This document shows, piece by piece, positions 1 through 12,152 of a stretch of 64,000 nucleotides of DNA. The DNA comes from Mixia osmundae IAM 14324. Taxonomy: Eukaryota > Basidiomycota > Mixiomycetes > Mixiales > Mixiaceae. How positions within the stretch are numbered: the stretch's first letter is position 1; every line of letters starts with the position of its first letter. The notes beneath the pieces were generated by a model. The model saw only the letters and a program-made list of their open reading frames with translations, was not told where the DNA came from and made no database searches. A program made the translations under genes and the position numbers. The stretch lies in NCBI RefSeq assembly GCF_000708205.1, contig NW_014575563.1, positions 1,109,361-1,173,360 of the forward strand, read 5' to 3'.

Positions 1-1831
1 CAGATCGCTCAAAGCTAGACGCAGAGTCAACACGCTTGCTTGATCGCATGCTGCGCGATGGCAAACGGGCCGGATTGACCTTATCCGAATCAGATCGAGA
101 GAAGTTGAAGGCGCTCAAGAATGAGATCTCGCAGCTTTCGATCGAGTTCCAGAACAACTGCAATCAGGACAAAGAGTTTATCGACTTTACCGCTGATGAA
201 CTCAAGGGCGTTCCCGAAGATGTCATTGCTGGCTTCAGCAAGTCAAAGGATGATTCGTCGAAGCTGCGCATGACCTTCAAGACGCCCGATTATCTGCCTG
301 TCATCAAGTATGCTCAGAAACCAACAGCGCGCAGAAGAGCTTTCGTAGGCTACGAGTCTCGTCTGCCGATGAATGTACCCATCATGGAAAAGACGATGAA
401 ATTACGAGCACAAGCAGCTCAACTCCTCGGCTATGCAAACTGGGCAGAGTACGTGCTCGAGGTCAAGATGGCCAAGGATGTCAAGACTGTCAATGCTTTC
501 CTTGACGATCTGTATAAGAAGCTCAAGCCGATCGGCCTCAAGGAACGCGATGTCTTGCTCAAGCTCAAAGAGAAGGAGTGCAAAGAGCTCAACATCCCTT
601 ATGATGGCAAGTTCTACGTATGGGACTACAGATACTACGATAGACTACACATTGAGCAAACGCTCGCATTCGACGAAGAAGAGGCAAAACAGTATCTGCC
701 CGTCGCCGTCGTTGTGCCAAAAGTGCTCGAACTCTACAAGCGCTTGCTCGGCGTCGAGCTCGTGCCAATCGATTCGCCAACATGGTATGAGGACGTACAA
801 GCCTTCGCAACGTACGATCTCCGGGCAGCCGATAATGAGAACCCTTTCCTGGGATTCATGTACACCGATCTCTTCCCTCGCGACAATGTAAGAGCTCGGC
901 ATACCAGCAACGCCTGCCGTTGCTGACCCGTGACGGAACCTTGCAGAAGTACGGTCACGCAGCAGTTTGGGGTCTCATCCCTGGCTTCACGAAGGAAGAC
1001 GGCAATCGGTCGTACCCGACCGCGGCAATGGTTGCCAATCTGGCAAAACCGAGCGGCAACAAAGTGACGCTAATCTCACACGATCAGAGCGTCACGCTCT
1101 GTCACGAATTCGGTCATGCCTATCACCAGCTGCTCTCAAAGACCCGATACTCTCGCTTTCACGGCACCAACGTAGCCCGCGACTTTGTGCGTCCATTGTT
1201 TCATTTACGAAGCTCGTCTGACCCGCTGCGTACAGGTGGAGGCGCCAAGTCAGCTGTCAGAGAACTTCATCTGGCTCAAGAAAGAACTTATCGAACTTTC
1301 TGCGCATTACAAGACAAAGAAGCCAATGCCAGACGAGCTCATCGAGAAGCTCATCTCTTCCCGCTTTGTCAACTCTGGCCTGTTCAATCTGCGCCAGCTC
1401 TTCTTCGGTCTCATCGATATGAAGCTTCACACAAGGACGCCAGATGATGCTGATCTGGATTATACGAAGCTGTGGTGTGAGATGAGACAGGAGATCTCGC
1501 TTGTCGAATTCGATGGAGAGTATGCGCCGGGTGAGGGCAGCTTTGCGCACATCATGTCTGGCTACGCTGCTGGATACTACGGCTACCTCTACTCCCTTTC
1601 GTCAGTCATGCCCTGATGCTTCAGCTGCGATGGCTGACAAGGCGTTGCAGGTTCTCGGCTGATATGTTCAGTCAATGGGGAGACGAGCCGATCGACAAGG
1701 CTGGCAAGCGCTATAGAAAGTCGATCCTGCAGCCTGGCGGATCTCGAGACGAGCTGGACTCGCTCAAAGAGTTCCTAGGCCGCGAGCCGAGCAATAAGGC
1801 TTTCATGGACATGTTACTTGGCCATCAATGA
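1..1831 (+). CDS. PRD1: M3 family metallopeptidase (saccharolysin / thimet oligopeptidase type), 5' partial
   Basis: This is a zinc oligopeptidase that cuts short peptides, in the cytosol or mitochondrial intermembrane space. The reading frame is already open at base 3, so the start lies left of the window; about 556 C-terminal residues are present. The zinc motif HEFGH lies near base 1105 and is followed by the family block in which a DFVEAPSQ segment precedes the third metal ligand (Glu). That block is split by an intron. Introns are placed at 888-946, 1187-1235 and 1601-1650, all GT-AG; each restores the family sequence (for example KYGHAAVW after the first). The stop codon is at 1829-1831. 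It converges on CWC25 with only 38 bp between the stops. Family assignment is firm; which member (PRD1 or the mitochondrial intermediate peptidase branch) is inferred from similarity to PRD1-like proteins. Confidence 0.9.
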
Positions 1832-1869
1832 AAAGTGCGCAGATGTAATGCAACAACATGTGTATGAAC

Positions 1870-3185
1870 TCAGTCTCGTTCGACTCTGATACCCTGACGG
1901 CCGTGCATAGACTGAGCAAGCGATTGTCCGCCGTAGACGATCTTTTGCTGGTCGCGAATGAATGCAGGACCAACGCCTCCGTCGCCTTTGCCTTGCTTGC
2001 CCAAAGCTGCTTTGCGGCGCAGTGCTTCTTCTCGCTCGAGCATAGCTTTGTCGATCTTCTCCGTCTCGGCCAGTCGAGTCGAGCGGGAAGCCGCGATAGA
2101 GTGTGCAGAAGATTGCATGGCTGCCAGCCGTCTCGCTGCATCCTCCTTTGCTCGAGCAGCGGCTTCATCTCGCTCTGCAGCTGACATTGCAGGCGTACGC
2201 GGTTCAGACTTGAAGGTGCGACGCTCTTCGCGTGGCTCAGACTTGATTTGACGGTCTTGGTACTCGCTCGAACGCGTGCTGTCTCTTTCTCTTTCGGGCG
2301 AGGGTGAACGACGGGGTCGGCGCGGAGAGGGCGAGCGCGATCTGGGTCTGTACGAGCCACGAGGTCGAGAGTATCTGTCTTCTCGTTCGCGCTCACGTTC
2401 GCGAGATCGATCGTCATCGTAGCGTCTGTCGTCTGACCGTCGACGGTCGTACTCGTCCCGATGACGATGGGACGAGCTATGCCTTTCCTCCTTGCGTGCA
2501 CGCTTCTCCGCTCGTCTGGCTTCCTTCTCCTCTCTCGTCTCATGACCGTGCTTCTTCGATGACTTTTCACCGCCTTGAGCTTCCCTAATTGCACGTAGTC
2601 TGGCAGGATCTTTGAGCAGCTCCTGATAGGCTGCTTGTTCTTGCTTCTTGATGGCCAGCAGGGGATCCTCCCTGATCTTTGCAGCCATGTCTCGCTGACT
2701 GTTGGCGGTCGAGTTGACAGCTTGGAAGGAAGCAGGGCCCGATCCAGCAGCTTTCATCGCCTCCAACTGTCATTGATTTCATCAGACCAAACCTCGCAAG
2801 TGGTACGACGATTAGGCGTACCTTTTTCTGATCTTGCGCTTTGAAGAGATCGACGACGTTCTTCTTTCCGAGCAAGTAGGCCTCCAGCTCTTCCTTGTTG
2901 CCTCCCTCGCCTGTGCTAGGCGTAGCATAAAGCCATTCGACCCTTTCCTCCCTCTTGCCGTTCAGCTGTTGTAGTTCGGCCAGAGCTCGTTCTTCGGCAC
3001 GCTCTTTGGCAAGCTGAGAGAGCATCTTGCGCTCCTCGAGCGCTTTCTTCTCCTCCTTCCATACTCGCTCTTGGTTGACTTGTAAGAGCGGATGCCAACT
3101 CTGCAAGGGACGAGCTGGTCAGCTACTCCGGAGAAGCTGAGGATGAGCGACTCGCCTTCTTCATGTTGAGATCTCCCCCTCCCAT
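1870..3185 (-). CDS. CWC25: Pre-mRNA splicing factor CWC25
   Basis: A 401-residue spliceosome protein that in other fungi joins the activated spliceosome for the first transesterification step. It begins [10 protein letters not shown], followed by [17 protein letters not shown], the conserved CIR/Cwc25 N-terminal domain, then the VEWLYATPS block. The C-terminal half is rich in Arg, Ser, Lys and Glu, as usual for the family. The introns are 3101-3155 and 2767-2821. The first has a GC donor (AAG|GCGAGT): no GT site nearby keeps both MKK and SWHP in frame, so a GC-AG intron is the only model that fits. The first coding exon is only 30 nt. It is divergent from RPB2 across 370 bp. Confidence 0.9.
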
Positions 3186-3555
3186 CTTGGCTGATTGTTG
3201 TTGGTCAGACGAAGAAAGGCTGGCAAGGTGGTCGGTTGACTGGCGTCCCTCGTTGCCGCCGCCGAGCTGGCCACGCAAGATCTGCCCGACAGACTTGAAA
3301 AGCCTTCTTGAAAAGATATTCGCCAGCGCGAGCCAAAACCCGCCGTGCCTAGCTTGTGAGACACGCAAGACGCAAGCGCTCGTCACTCGGTCAGAGGGCG
3401 AACAGAGACTGTCTGCCGACCTCGACAAGTGACAGTTGAGGCGCTCCCCGCCCTCGACCGCGCGCGCAAAAAGTGAAAGAGAGCTCTTGACTGAGTCACC
3501 CTTCCACACTCCTTCTCGTCGCCCTGTCTGCTTGCTCTGCCATACCTGAAGCAAG
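3186..3555. promoter_or_regulatory. Divergent promoter region of CWC25 and RPB2
   Basis: This is 370 bp of non-coding sequence between two divergent start codons. I see pyrimidine-rich stretches just upstream of the RPB2 ATG, typical of fungal promoters, but no site I can name. No gene is supported here: the open frames have no family similarity. Confidence 0.5.
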
Positions 3556-6500
3556 ATGGTGGGTGCAGATCAGATCAAGATCGACGATGACGACGAGTCT
3601 GTCGCCAAAGCGTACCTCCGTGACACGGCAGGCTCGACGCAGGCCAATGGCATCGACGTCGACTCGCCCTTTTCAGAGTCAGACGACAAGCCAGCGGACG
3701 GGCGGACGGGCGCATACGTTGAGGGGACCCGGCGGATCTACTTTGATCGGGACAATGTGCCCATTGCAGACCCAGAAGACGACGGTCCCTTGCCAATGTA
3801 TTGGCATGTTGACGATCCCTGGACGATGACAGACAACTACTTCTCCAGTGGGCCAAAGAAACAGATCAAGTCTCTCGTGTCCCAGCAGATCGACTCCTTC
3901 AACGATTTCCTCAACAACAGTATGCAGGAAATCGTCGACGAGAACTCAAAGCTCGTACTCGATCAAGAGCTGCAGTTCCAAGGCACCGCAGAGAAGCTGA
4001 GGAGATATGAGATCAACTTTGGCCAGGTCTATCTGTCGCAACCCACTCAGACCGAAGCAGACGGATCTGTCGCCGCTCTCTTCCCCCAAGAGGCTCGACT
4101 CAGGAACCTCACTTATTCGTCACCCCTCTATGTCGACGTCAGTATGACCGTCAAAGTACCCCATCCCGATGGCGAGCTCGATGAGAACGGTGAGATCGAA
4201 TGGATCACAGAGGAGGACGAGGCGGGCATGCAACAGATCTCCCAGCACCGAGAATATCTCGGCAAGGTGAGTTGAAATCTGACAGCCTTGCCTTGCAAGG
4301 TGACAAAGCTTGTACCGCAGGTTCCGATGATGATCAAGTCCAGATTCTGTCATCTGCTCAAGATGGAAGAGGACGCACTTTTCAATGCTGACGAGTGCCC
4401 GCTTGACAAGGGAGGTTACTTTATCATCAACGGCTCCGAAAAGGTCCTCATTGCGCAAGAGAGAATGGCGGGCAACACCGTTTACGTCTTTGGCAAAGCT
4501 CCTCCGTCGCCCATTGCCTACCTAGCAGAGATCCGCAGTGTCGTCGAGTCGGGCAGTCAGACACCCTCCAGCTTGACCGTCAAGATGATGCGGGCCGGCA
4601 ATCCCGACAAAGTTGGTGGCGCGACAGGCTCAGTCATCCGTGTTACTCTGCCTTATATTCGTGCCGATATACCGATCCTAGTCGTCTTCCGTGCGCTGGG
4701 CATCATACCCGACAAGGACATTCTCCAGCACATCTGTTACGATCCCAACGACACCGACATGTACGAGCTGCTCAAGCCTTCCCTAGAAGAGGCCTTCCCC
4801 GTGCAAGATCAGAACGTCGCTCTCGACTTTATTGGGCGACGTGGTACTGCTGCCGGACTCACTCGCGACAAGCGTATCCAGTACGCTCGCGATGTCTTGC
4901 AAAAGGAGGTCTTGCCGCACGTCTCGACATCTGCAGGCTCACATCAAAAGAAGGCCTACTTCTTCGGCTACATGATCCACCGACTGCTCATGGCGGCCAT
5001 GCAAAGAAGAGACCTAGACGATCGTGATCACTTTGGCAAGAAGAGACTCGATCTGGCAGGCCCACTTGTTGCCAGTCTTTTCCGAACGCTCTTCAAGAAG
5101 ATGATCAAAGACGTCTACCGGTACCTGCAAAAGTGCGTCGACACGCAGAAGGAGTTCAAGATGAACAATGCCATACGAGCCTCAACGATCACGAACGGAC
5201 TCAAGTATTCTCTCGCTACAGGCAATTGGGGCGAACAGAAGAAAGCAGCCGCAGCTCGCGCGGGTGTCTCGCAAGTGCTCAACCGTTATACGTTTGCGTC
5301 GACCCTATCGCATTTGCGAAGGACGAATACACCAATTGGTCGTGATGGCAAGATCGCGAAACCTCGTCAGTTGCATAACACACATTGGGGTATGGTCTGT
5401 CCTGCCGAGACGCCTGAAGGTCAAGCGTGCGGTCTGGTCAAAAACTTGGCTCTGATGTCCTACATCACCGTCGGCACGGCGATAAGACCGATCATCGACT
5501 TTTTGCAAGATTGGGGGTCAGTCTCGCTCGAAGAAGTGACGGATCTGCGCAAAGGTGCCAAAGTCTTTGTCAACGGTTTCTGGCAAGGCGTGCATCCCAA
5601 CCCAGATGTACTCATGAAGGTCTTGCTCAGATTGCGACGAACCGGTACTCTCAACAAGTCTGTCAGTATCGTCCGAGATATTCGCGAGCGCGAGATCCGG
5701 ATCTTCGCCGACCCTGGTCGTGTCTGTCGACCGCTCCTCATTGTGCAAGACCAGCAGCTACGTCTAAGACGCTGTCATCTTGACTTGCTCATGCGCGATC
5801 CGGCTTCCGACTACGCTGCAGGCTTTGACGACATGACAAACTGGGGTATCGTCGAGTTTCTCGATGCTGAAGAGGAAGAGATGGCCATGATCTGCATGAC
5901 CTATGAGGACCTCGAAGCTGCTTACTATGCTCATGATAAGGATCACGCAAAACAAGGAGTTGATCCCACTGCTCGGTTGCGCTCTGCCATTACGGCCAGT
6001 CAAGCTCAGCGATGGACCCATTGCGAGATCCATCCAGCTATGATCTTGGGTATCTGTGCTTCCATCATTCCTTTCCCTGATCACAATCAGTCACCTCGTA
6101 ACACATATCAGTCTGCGATGGGCAAGCAAGCCATGGGCGTCTACCTGACCAATTATCAAGTCCGTCTCGATACAATGGCAAACATTCTGTTCTACCCGCA
6201 AAAGCCGCTGGCCACTACGCGATCGATGGACTATCTGCACTTCAGACAATTACCTGCCGGTCAAAATGCTATCGTTGCCATTTTATGCTATTCGGGCTAT
6301 AACCAAGAAGATTCGGTCATCATGAACCAAAGCGCTATCGATCGCGGTCTCTTCAGAAGTTTCTACTACCGTACTTATATGGATACCGAGAAACGGCAAG
6401 GTGCGCTACAGATGGAGAGCTTCGAGAAGCCAAGTCGACTTGATACGCTCCGTCTCAAGCGAGGTACGTACGACAAGCTAGGCGATGATGGCTTTGTGCG

Positions 6501-7757
6501 CGTGGGCGAGCAAGTCAGAGGTGGTGATATTATCATTGGTAAGACTGCTCCGATTGCGCCAGACTCTGAAGAGCTCGGTCAGCGAACGAAAGATCACGTC
6601 AAGCGAGATGTGTCGACGCCTCTCAAGAGCACCGAAGAGGGCTACATCGATCGTGTCATGATCACAACGAACGCAGACGGACTCAAGTTTGCAAAAGTAC
6701 GAGTTCGCTCTACTCGCATACCTCAGACGGGCGACAAGTTTGCCTCGCGTCATGGTCAGAAGGGTACGATCGGTATCACCTACCAGCAGAACGATATGCC
6801 TTTCACGTCAGAAGGCATCGTACCGGATCTCATCATCAATCCACACGCTATCCCTTCGCGAATGACGATTGGCCATTTGGTCGAATGTCTGCTCAGCAAA
6901 GTTTCCGCTCTGACGGGCCAAGAAGGCGATGCTACGCCCTTTTCCGATGTCACTGTTGATTCGGTTTCGTCTGTACTTAAAGCTCAAGGGTTCCAAGATC
7001 GTGGTCTGGAGATCATGTCGAATGGTCATACGGGTCGCAAGCTGGCTGCGCAGGTCTATCTCGGTCCGACATACTATCAGCGTCTGAAGCATATGGTCGA
7101 TGACAAGATCCATTCTCGGGCTCGTGGCCCGGTGCAGATCCTGACGCGTCAGCCTGTCGAAGGTCGTAGTCGAGATGGCGGTCTCCGATTTGGAGAAATG
7201 GAGCGAGATTGGTCAGTGCCGGGGTCATTCAAGCTGGCATACGCTTACTTTGTGTCTGCACGCGGACAGCATGATCGCACATGGCGTCGCAGGATTCCTC
7301 AAGGAACGTATGTTCGAGGCGAGCGACGCTTTCCGCATTCATGTCTGCGATATGTGCGTCCACTGACTGCTGCCTTTCTGTACTATGCTGACATCCATCC
7401 CAGTTGCGGCATGACTGCGATTGCCAACCTGATGAAGCAAACCTTCGAGTGCCGAGCATGCAAGAACAAGACGGCCATCTCGCAAGTCCTCGTGCCCTAC
7501 AGCGCCAAGCTGCTCTTCTCCGTAGGTCTCCGAGATGCGTTCAAAGCCTTGTTTTGAAACGACTTGCCCGTCCACAGGAACTCCAAGCGATGAATATAGC
7601 GACGCGCATTGTATTCACAAAGGGTGCTGGCGCACGACAGAACGAAAATCCGGGCCAACAGGCAATGGTCAACGGTCACGGGGCAGACTCGCCCTCCAGC
7701 CGGGCCAGCTCTTCACCTAGCAGCAATGGCTTCGCAGGCACGCCGCCGCCTATGTAG
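3556..7757 (+). CDS. RPB2: RNA polymerase II second-largest subunit
   Basis: A catalytic core subunit of nuclear RNA polymerase II. The 1327-residue model runs over five exons with GT-AG introns at 4267-4320, 7212-7269, 7354-7403 and 7522-7577. Visible landmarks are the N-terminal segment (YWHVDDPW), the lobe and fork ([17 protein letters not shown]), the hybrid-binding domain with [18 protein letters not shown], and the wall and anchor regions ([13 protein letters not shown]). The C-terminal clamp reads [14 protein letters not shown] with the Zn-ribbon cysteines. Three closely spaced introns cut up this last clamp and zinc region. After the usual end (LQAMNIATR) a tail of about 45 residues rich in Ser, Pro and Gly follows, which is longer than the typical subunit. 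Assignment is certain; the last exon is the least secure part. Confidence 0.97.
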
Positions 7758-7801
7758 ATCGGCACTACTTCGGCCGTCTCACAGATTGTTGTACTACTCG
7801 C

Positions 7802-9133
7802 TCAGGTCAATGCACTTCGAGCGAATGAAAAAAAGGGTGCATTGCTATTGAGGTAGCTTTGTATTCGCAAATGTCTTGCCTGCGCGCTCAATCGGCTCGC
7901 TGTCAGCGTATGATCTGTTGATGCGCCGAAGCCTGGCCCACCTCTCGCTGGAGCACGCCGTAACAAGCGGACGAGCATGACTGCGGTGATGGCCTGCTTG
8001 CTTGGTGAGGCTGGATCTTCCACAGACGAGCCTCTGACGTACCGATAATGCATACCAGGTGACTGCGTACGTTGCGTGCATGTTGCGCAGCTCAATCGTT
8101 GCAGATCGACCGACTGGGATGCCTCGCTGTAGCTGCGCAGCAGACTCGCCTGCATGTCCTTCTGTTCGCCCAGAGCAACGTCAGAGCCAAGGCAACTGGG
8201 AGCAACCTCTGTGACGAACCAAAGATATCGTCAACGAGCACGGGTGAGGCTCCGCAGTAGTGGGCCATGGCGTCGATGTCTGCAAAATTCCACTGGCCTC
8301 GTTCGGGGGAGTTGGGCGGTGTGAACATGTTCTTGCGGTCTTGCGTACGCAACATGCCCACCATGCGAAACAGACCTGCTGTCTGTGCGGTTCAGGCAGC
8401 TTCAGGCTGTGCAACACCCCTGAAAGGCAGCGAGACGCACGAGAGACTCTGGCCGGGTGGATTGATCCATCTTCTCCCGGGGGACGAAGCCGCGATTGAC
8501 GAGGATGGTCTCGCCTCCTTCGCGTCGAAGAGGGGTGATGAGGAAGTAGCCCAGCACGTTGTCCTTTGTCCTTGGCCCGAGCAAGATCTCCTTTGAGTGG
8601 TCAAACTCGCCTTCGACGTATACCTTGCGCCAGGCAAACTCAGGTATCGCTTCGGGGCTGCTCGCATTGTGAGCGTTGCACACACCGCAGTGGGGCGAGC
8701 CTACTTGACTTTGCGCGGCAGCCTGAGTGTGTCCCGCTGTAGCTTCTCCTCTAGCTCGTCGATGAGGGCTACTTTCCACCTGAGCCGTTTGATCTGCCAT
8801 GATCCGAGTGCAAATGCAACGAGAGGCTGCAGACGTGCATCAGACAGTATCTTGCCAGATGAGGGTGAGTCGTGGGCCTACAATGCATGCTAGTACGATC
8901 GTTGCACCTGACAGTCGGGAGAGTGCAGAGGGAGGTGGCGCACGAGTGGCTTCGTCATAGTCGTAAGATGAGTTATGCCTCGGTTGCGATGAGCTCGGCC
9001 ATTTCGTCTGTGCAGGTCGACTCCTCGCGGCGATCGAATGGAGCTGCACTTGTCGGAGTGCTCTACTTGGTGGTATCAAGGGCTTCGCTAGGGTTGCCGT
9101 GCCCAGCAGAGTCTGTGCAAGGCTCCTGTTCAT
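7802..9133 (-). CDS. SHY1: SURF1/SHY1 cytochrome c oxidase assembly protein
   Basis: An inner-membrane mitochondrial chaperone for heme insertion into Cox1 and complex IV assembly. The model is 354 residues in six exons; introns are 8827-8881, 8658-8704, 8383-8440, 8162-8219 and 7994-8042, all GT-AG. The N-terminus (MNRSLAQTLLG onward) is basic and hydroxylated like a mitochondrial presequence. The first membrane segment is followed by LGSWQIKRL, then EFAWRKVYVEGEFDH, LGPRTKDN, LVNRGFVPRE, MLRTQDRKNMFTPPNSPE and finally HATYAVTWYALS before the second membrane segment. The start at 9133 is the first ATG of the frame. The final roughly 60 residues are low-complexity and less certain. It is convergent with RPB2, with 44 bp between the stop codons. 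Confidence 0.92.
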
Positions 9134-9545
9134 GGCTGCAGTGATCGGTGATGTCAACGACCGACGCGATAGCAAAATGTCAAGCACGTCAAGAGGGAAA
9201 CGATGCAATCTCTAAGTAGCTATACATGAGATGCGAGCAATGCAATGCAGAGTATGCCAGACGTCAGTTGCGAGATGCGAGATGCAGTCGTAGGTAGCAA
9301 TAAGCAGATGGCAGGAGATGATGCGACGGATGCAAACGAGTGGGTAATGCGAGCTACGAAACAGCCGTCGACAGAGATTGCGAGAATGCGTTAGTGCGAA
9401 TAGTTGGGCGTCGAACAGATGAGATGCGAGTGTGAGGATGTATATGTGCAGATGCGAGGTATAGATGCGAATGACAGAATGCGAAATAAGTATCAAGCGA
9501 GCCTGAAGAGGCAAATGCTAGGCGGCGATGGGCGAGCCAAGCGAG
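9134..9545. repeat. Intergenic stretch with dispersed ATGCGA repeats (3' flank of HD2)
   Basis: This is 412 bp between the SHY1 start and the HD2 stop. From about 9228 to 9485 the hexamer ATGCGA recurs about eight times on the + strand, usually as GATGCGA(G). Because HD2 is on the - strand, its 3' UTR would read UCGCAU repeatedly. The right-hand part is therefore likely HD2 3' UTR and the left end SHY1 promoter. An open frame across this stretch (9212-9514, -) is low-complexity and not called as a gene. Confidence 0.5.
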
Positions 9546-10837
9546 TTAAAGGCATTTAAAGGCATTGCCAGGTATGGTAAAGTCAAATTGATCGCCAAGA
9601 TGGGGCAGCTCAGCAAACTGATGAGCCGGTGAGTAGTCCATCGCAGGTAAAGCGACGACACGATCCCAGTAAGCTGCCATCTCAGACTCGAGCTCGTCGT
9701 ATGACGACTCTTGCTTGAGCGATTGACGCAGGGCATCGAGGGGATAGGGCGCCAGAGTGAGTTCGCCGGCGTTGGCTTTGATGAACGGTCCTTCCGCTAC
9801 CTGAGTGTGAGCAGCGTTGAAGTCCCATTCCTGCAGGCAGATGGCTTCGTCGATAGTGCTGATGGCCTGATCAATACATTCCGACGCAACGGACGATTCG
9901 CGAGACCAAGCGACAGAGGTATAGCCAAGTGCGCCAGAATCGTTCGCAATTTTATACTCGCCTTGTACAGCTTCATTGCTGGGACTTTCCGCTTTGACGT
10001 GATTAGGAGCAGGCGTCTCTTGCTCGGGCGAAGCTTCGTCTTCCTCCTCCATAGCTTCCCAATCCGCATCCGCCTCGTCATCGGTGGCGTCGTCAGAACA
10101 AGTCGACTTGTATTTTGCAGGCTTATAGGCGCTTTTCTGCGGTTGTTTCGCGCTGCCCGCCCTCTTACGACGCTGGCGAGCATTGGCAAACTGTTTGCAG
10201 CCATGAGCTTTTTGTGTTTTTGCAAAGTAGACAAAGGCGCGCTCACCCAGACGGAGACTTGACGCGATTTGAGGCCTGTTGCTGCTGCGAGGCACTCCTT
10301 TTCGGCTGGTGTGAGCTTATTGGACTGTTGCCATGCTGCTTCTAGTAGGGCAGCCACGCGTGGGTTGAAGGTCCCGGTAGAATCTATTGCAGGCGTCGGG
10401 CGCGCATATGCTGCTTTGACGATTTTGAGGCCTTCGCGCGAGAACAGGTTTACGGCTCTGTGCATTTCAGCCTGCGCACGATCTTCGAGAGCTGTGCATA
10501 ATCGATGTGCGAGCTTGCTCAGATCACTGTCATGGCTTGTGTCTGCAATAGCTATTATTTTGGCAGCACTGACTTGGGCGTCCGATCTGATATCTCGAAC
10601 GGCATCATCATAGCAGTCAGACAAGGCTTTACTGAGTGATGTGACAGTATTGTGGTCGCCAATAAGTCTGAAACTTCGCTGCTCGAATTCTTGCCAGCAC
10701 ACTGGCTGGCAAACAGGGATGAAAGACTTGTAGGCGACCGAAACATGGGCCGTAGACGACAGGACTGGAAGCTGAGACACTTGCTGGGCGAGATGCGTGG
10801 ATAACTGAGCCCAGTCTATTGCCGTGCTTTGCGCCAT
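9546..10837 (-). CDS. HD2: HD2-class (bW-like) mating-type homeodomain protein
   Basis: A putative half of the heterodimeric homeodomain regulator that sets sexual compatibility in basidiomycetes. The model is 411 residues with one GT-AG intron at 10191-10246. The intron splits the recognition helix exactly between Trp and Phe: joining the exons gives RQVSVWFANARQRRKR, the canonical WFxNxR homeodomain helix 3, preceded by FNPRVAALLEAAW (helix 1) with normal spacing. The N-terminal about 140 residues form the variable dimerisation region expected of such proteins; the C-terminal part is acidic and Ser/Pro-rich. The start at 10837 leaves 70 bp to the divergent HD1 start chosen here. HD2 rather than HD1 is inferred from the ordinary homeodomain spacing; the class call is less sure than the family call. 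Confidence 0.85.
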
Positions 10838-10907
10838 GAGTCGGTGCCTGCCTGAATATAGGAGACACACGTGGGTACACGAACGCTCTGGACGAGCGCG
10901 TGTGGCC
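10838..10907. promoter_or_regulatory. Shared divergent promoter of the HD1/HD2 pair
   Basis: Only 70 bp separate the chosen start codons, so both genes must be driven from this segment or from inside each other's 5' ends. An in-frame ATG for HD1 at 10836 overlaps the HD2 start codon and is less likely to be used. Confidence 0.5.
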
Positions 10908-12152
10908 ATGCATATCTCCGCCGCGCTCCGCAACGTGATCTGTCTCCTGGCGCGCCAGACCGTCGTGTCACAACGAGACTATGCAGGCATGGAAGGCATT
11001 ATAGATCATCTCGGTATCCTTCTCATCGAGGCTTCGGCCTTCGACGATGCTGCGGCCAGGCAGGCGCTGCGAGAGAGCATCTCGTTACAGTCTCGCACTG
11101 ATCAAGAGCTAGCCGAGCTGCCCTCGGAAGCAGTCACAAAGCTATGCATGCTAGCCCTTTTTGCGAATACGCATTGCGAGTATGGTCGACTTGTAAGCAA
11201 AACAGTCACTGTCAGCCTAATGCAAACCTCGGACCTGCTCTCATCGCATAATTCAACGAAGGCACCCACGCATCACTCCCTCATCAGCTCGCCCAAGTCA
11301 TCGCAAACGGGAGCAGACCTCATAGACTATACACCATGGCGTCAGTGGATTCTCGACCACCTCGCTTGGCCATTCCCAAAGCCAGAAAGTAAGCATCTTA
11401 GCCCAAACAAAGGCATCGCGAGCTGACGCCTTTGTTCAGACAAGCATGCGATGGTATGCCTCATCAATGGCCACACAACCGTCAAGCGTCTTCAGACCTG
11501 GCTCGTCAATGCTCGTCGTCGTTCGGGCTGGAATACGTTCTACAAGACGCATGCAAAGAGCAAGCAGGAGCTCATGAAGGCACTTGTCAAGGCAATCGAA
11601 TCTGACAAGTCGGGCGTCAAACCTCAAGCACGCAAGGACTACTTTGCCGTCAAGCAGTTCTTCGCTTCGGGCGGTCGTGATACTGTGGCACCTTGGCTCG
11701 AGAACCTCATTGCCGAATCGCAAGTGGCTAGTGCCCGCCCGATGATCATGTCGCGCGCATCGCAAGACTCGTCAGATTCGGGTCGCTTCACAGAGCTCAC
11801 CAATGCGCCCATTACGCCTACCTTCAGCATCGATACCTGGCCCAGTCCTTCGCACGCCTCCCAGGGTGTCACACCTTCGCCCGTCGACGCTCGGCCTTTC
11901 GAAAGCGACTGGCTAGACGTACCTGAACGTCGCGCTCCGTCTGGTCGAACTGCTCGTGTAGACTATAGCACGCTCGATCGTTCGCCGTCGCCTCTGTCGG
12001 ATCTGTCTGATGCGGCCAGCGAATACGAAGAGGAGCGCGTTGTTTGCGCTTCTACCTGGCTGCGCGAGAACGAGATCCGCACACCTATGCTGACTAACTA
12101 CGACCGCAAGAATCTCACCCCTATGTATACCTCAAACGCTGGTCGTCACTGA
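10908..12152 (+). CDS. HD1: HD1-class (bE-like) mating-type homeodomain protein
   Basis: The divergent partner of HD2: 397 residues with one GT-AG intron at 11389-11439. The homeodomain is atypical. WPFPKPENKHAM resembles the three-residue-longer helix 1-2 loop of TALE-like HD1 proteins, and helix 3 reads LQTWLVNARRRSGW, keeping the Asn and Arg that contact DNA but with Leu after Trp instead of Phe. The N-terminal region (roughly residues 1-150) is hydrophobic and helical, as expected for the allele-specific dimerisation domain. The C-terminal part is Ser/Pro-rich. Start at 10908 is preferred because the upstream in-frame ATG (10836) would overlap the HD2 start. Adjacent divergent HD genes of this kind are, by established knowledge, the b or HD mating-type locus of basidiomycetes. 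Confidence 0.85.

Noticed and set aside
9212-9514. Open frame on the - strand in the HD2 3' flank
   Set aside because: It is made of low-complexity sequence driven by the ATGCGA repeats and has no family similarity; more likely 3' UTR.
10836-10838. Upstream in-frame ATG for HD1
   Set aside because: It overlaps the HD2 start codon on the other strand; the ATG at 10908 leaves a plausible promoter and loses no conserved residue. It cannot be fully excluded.
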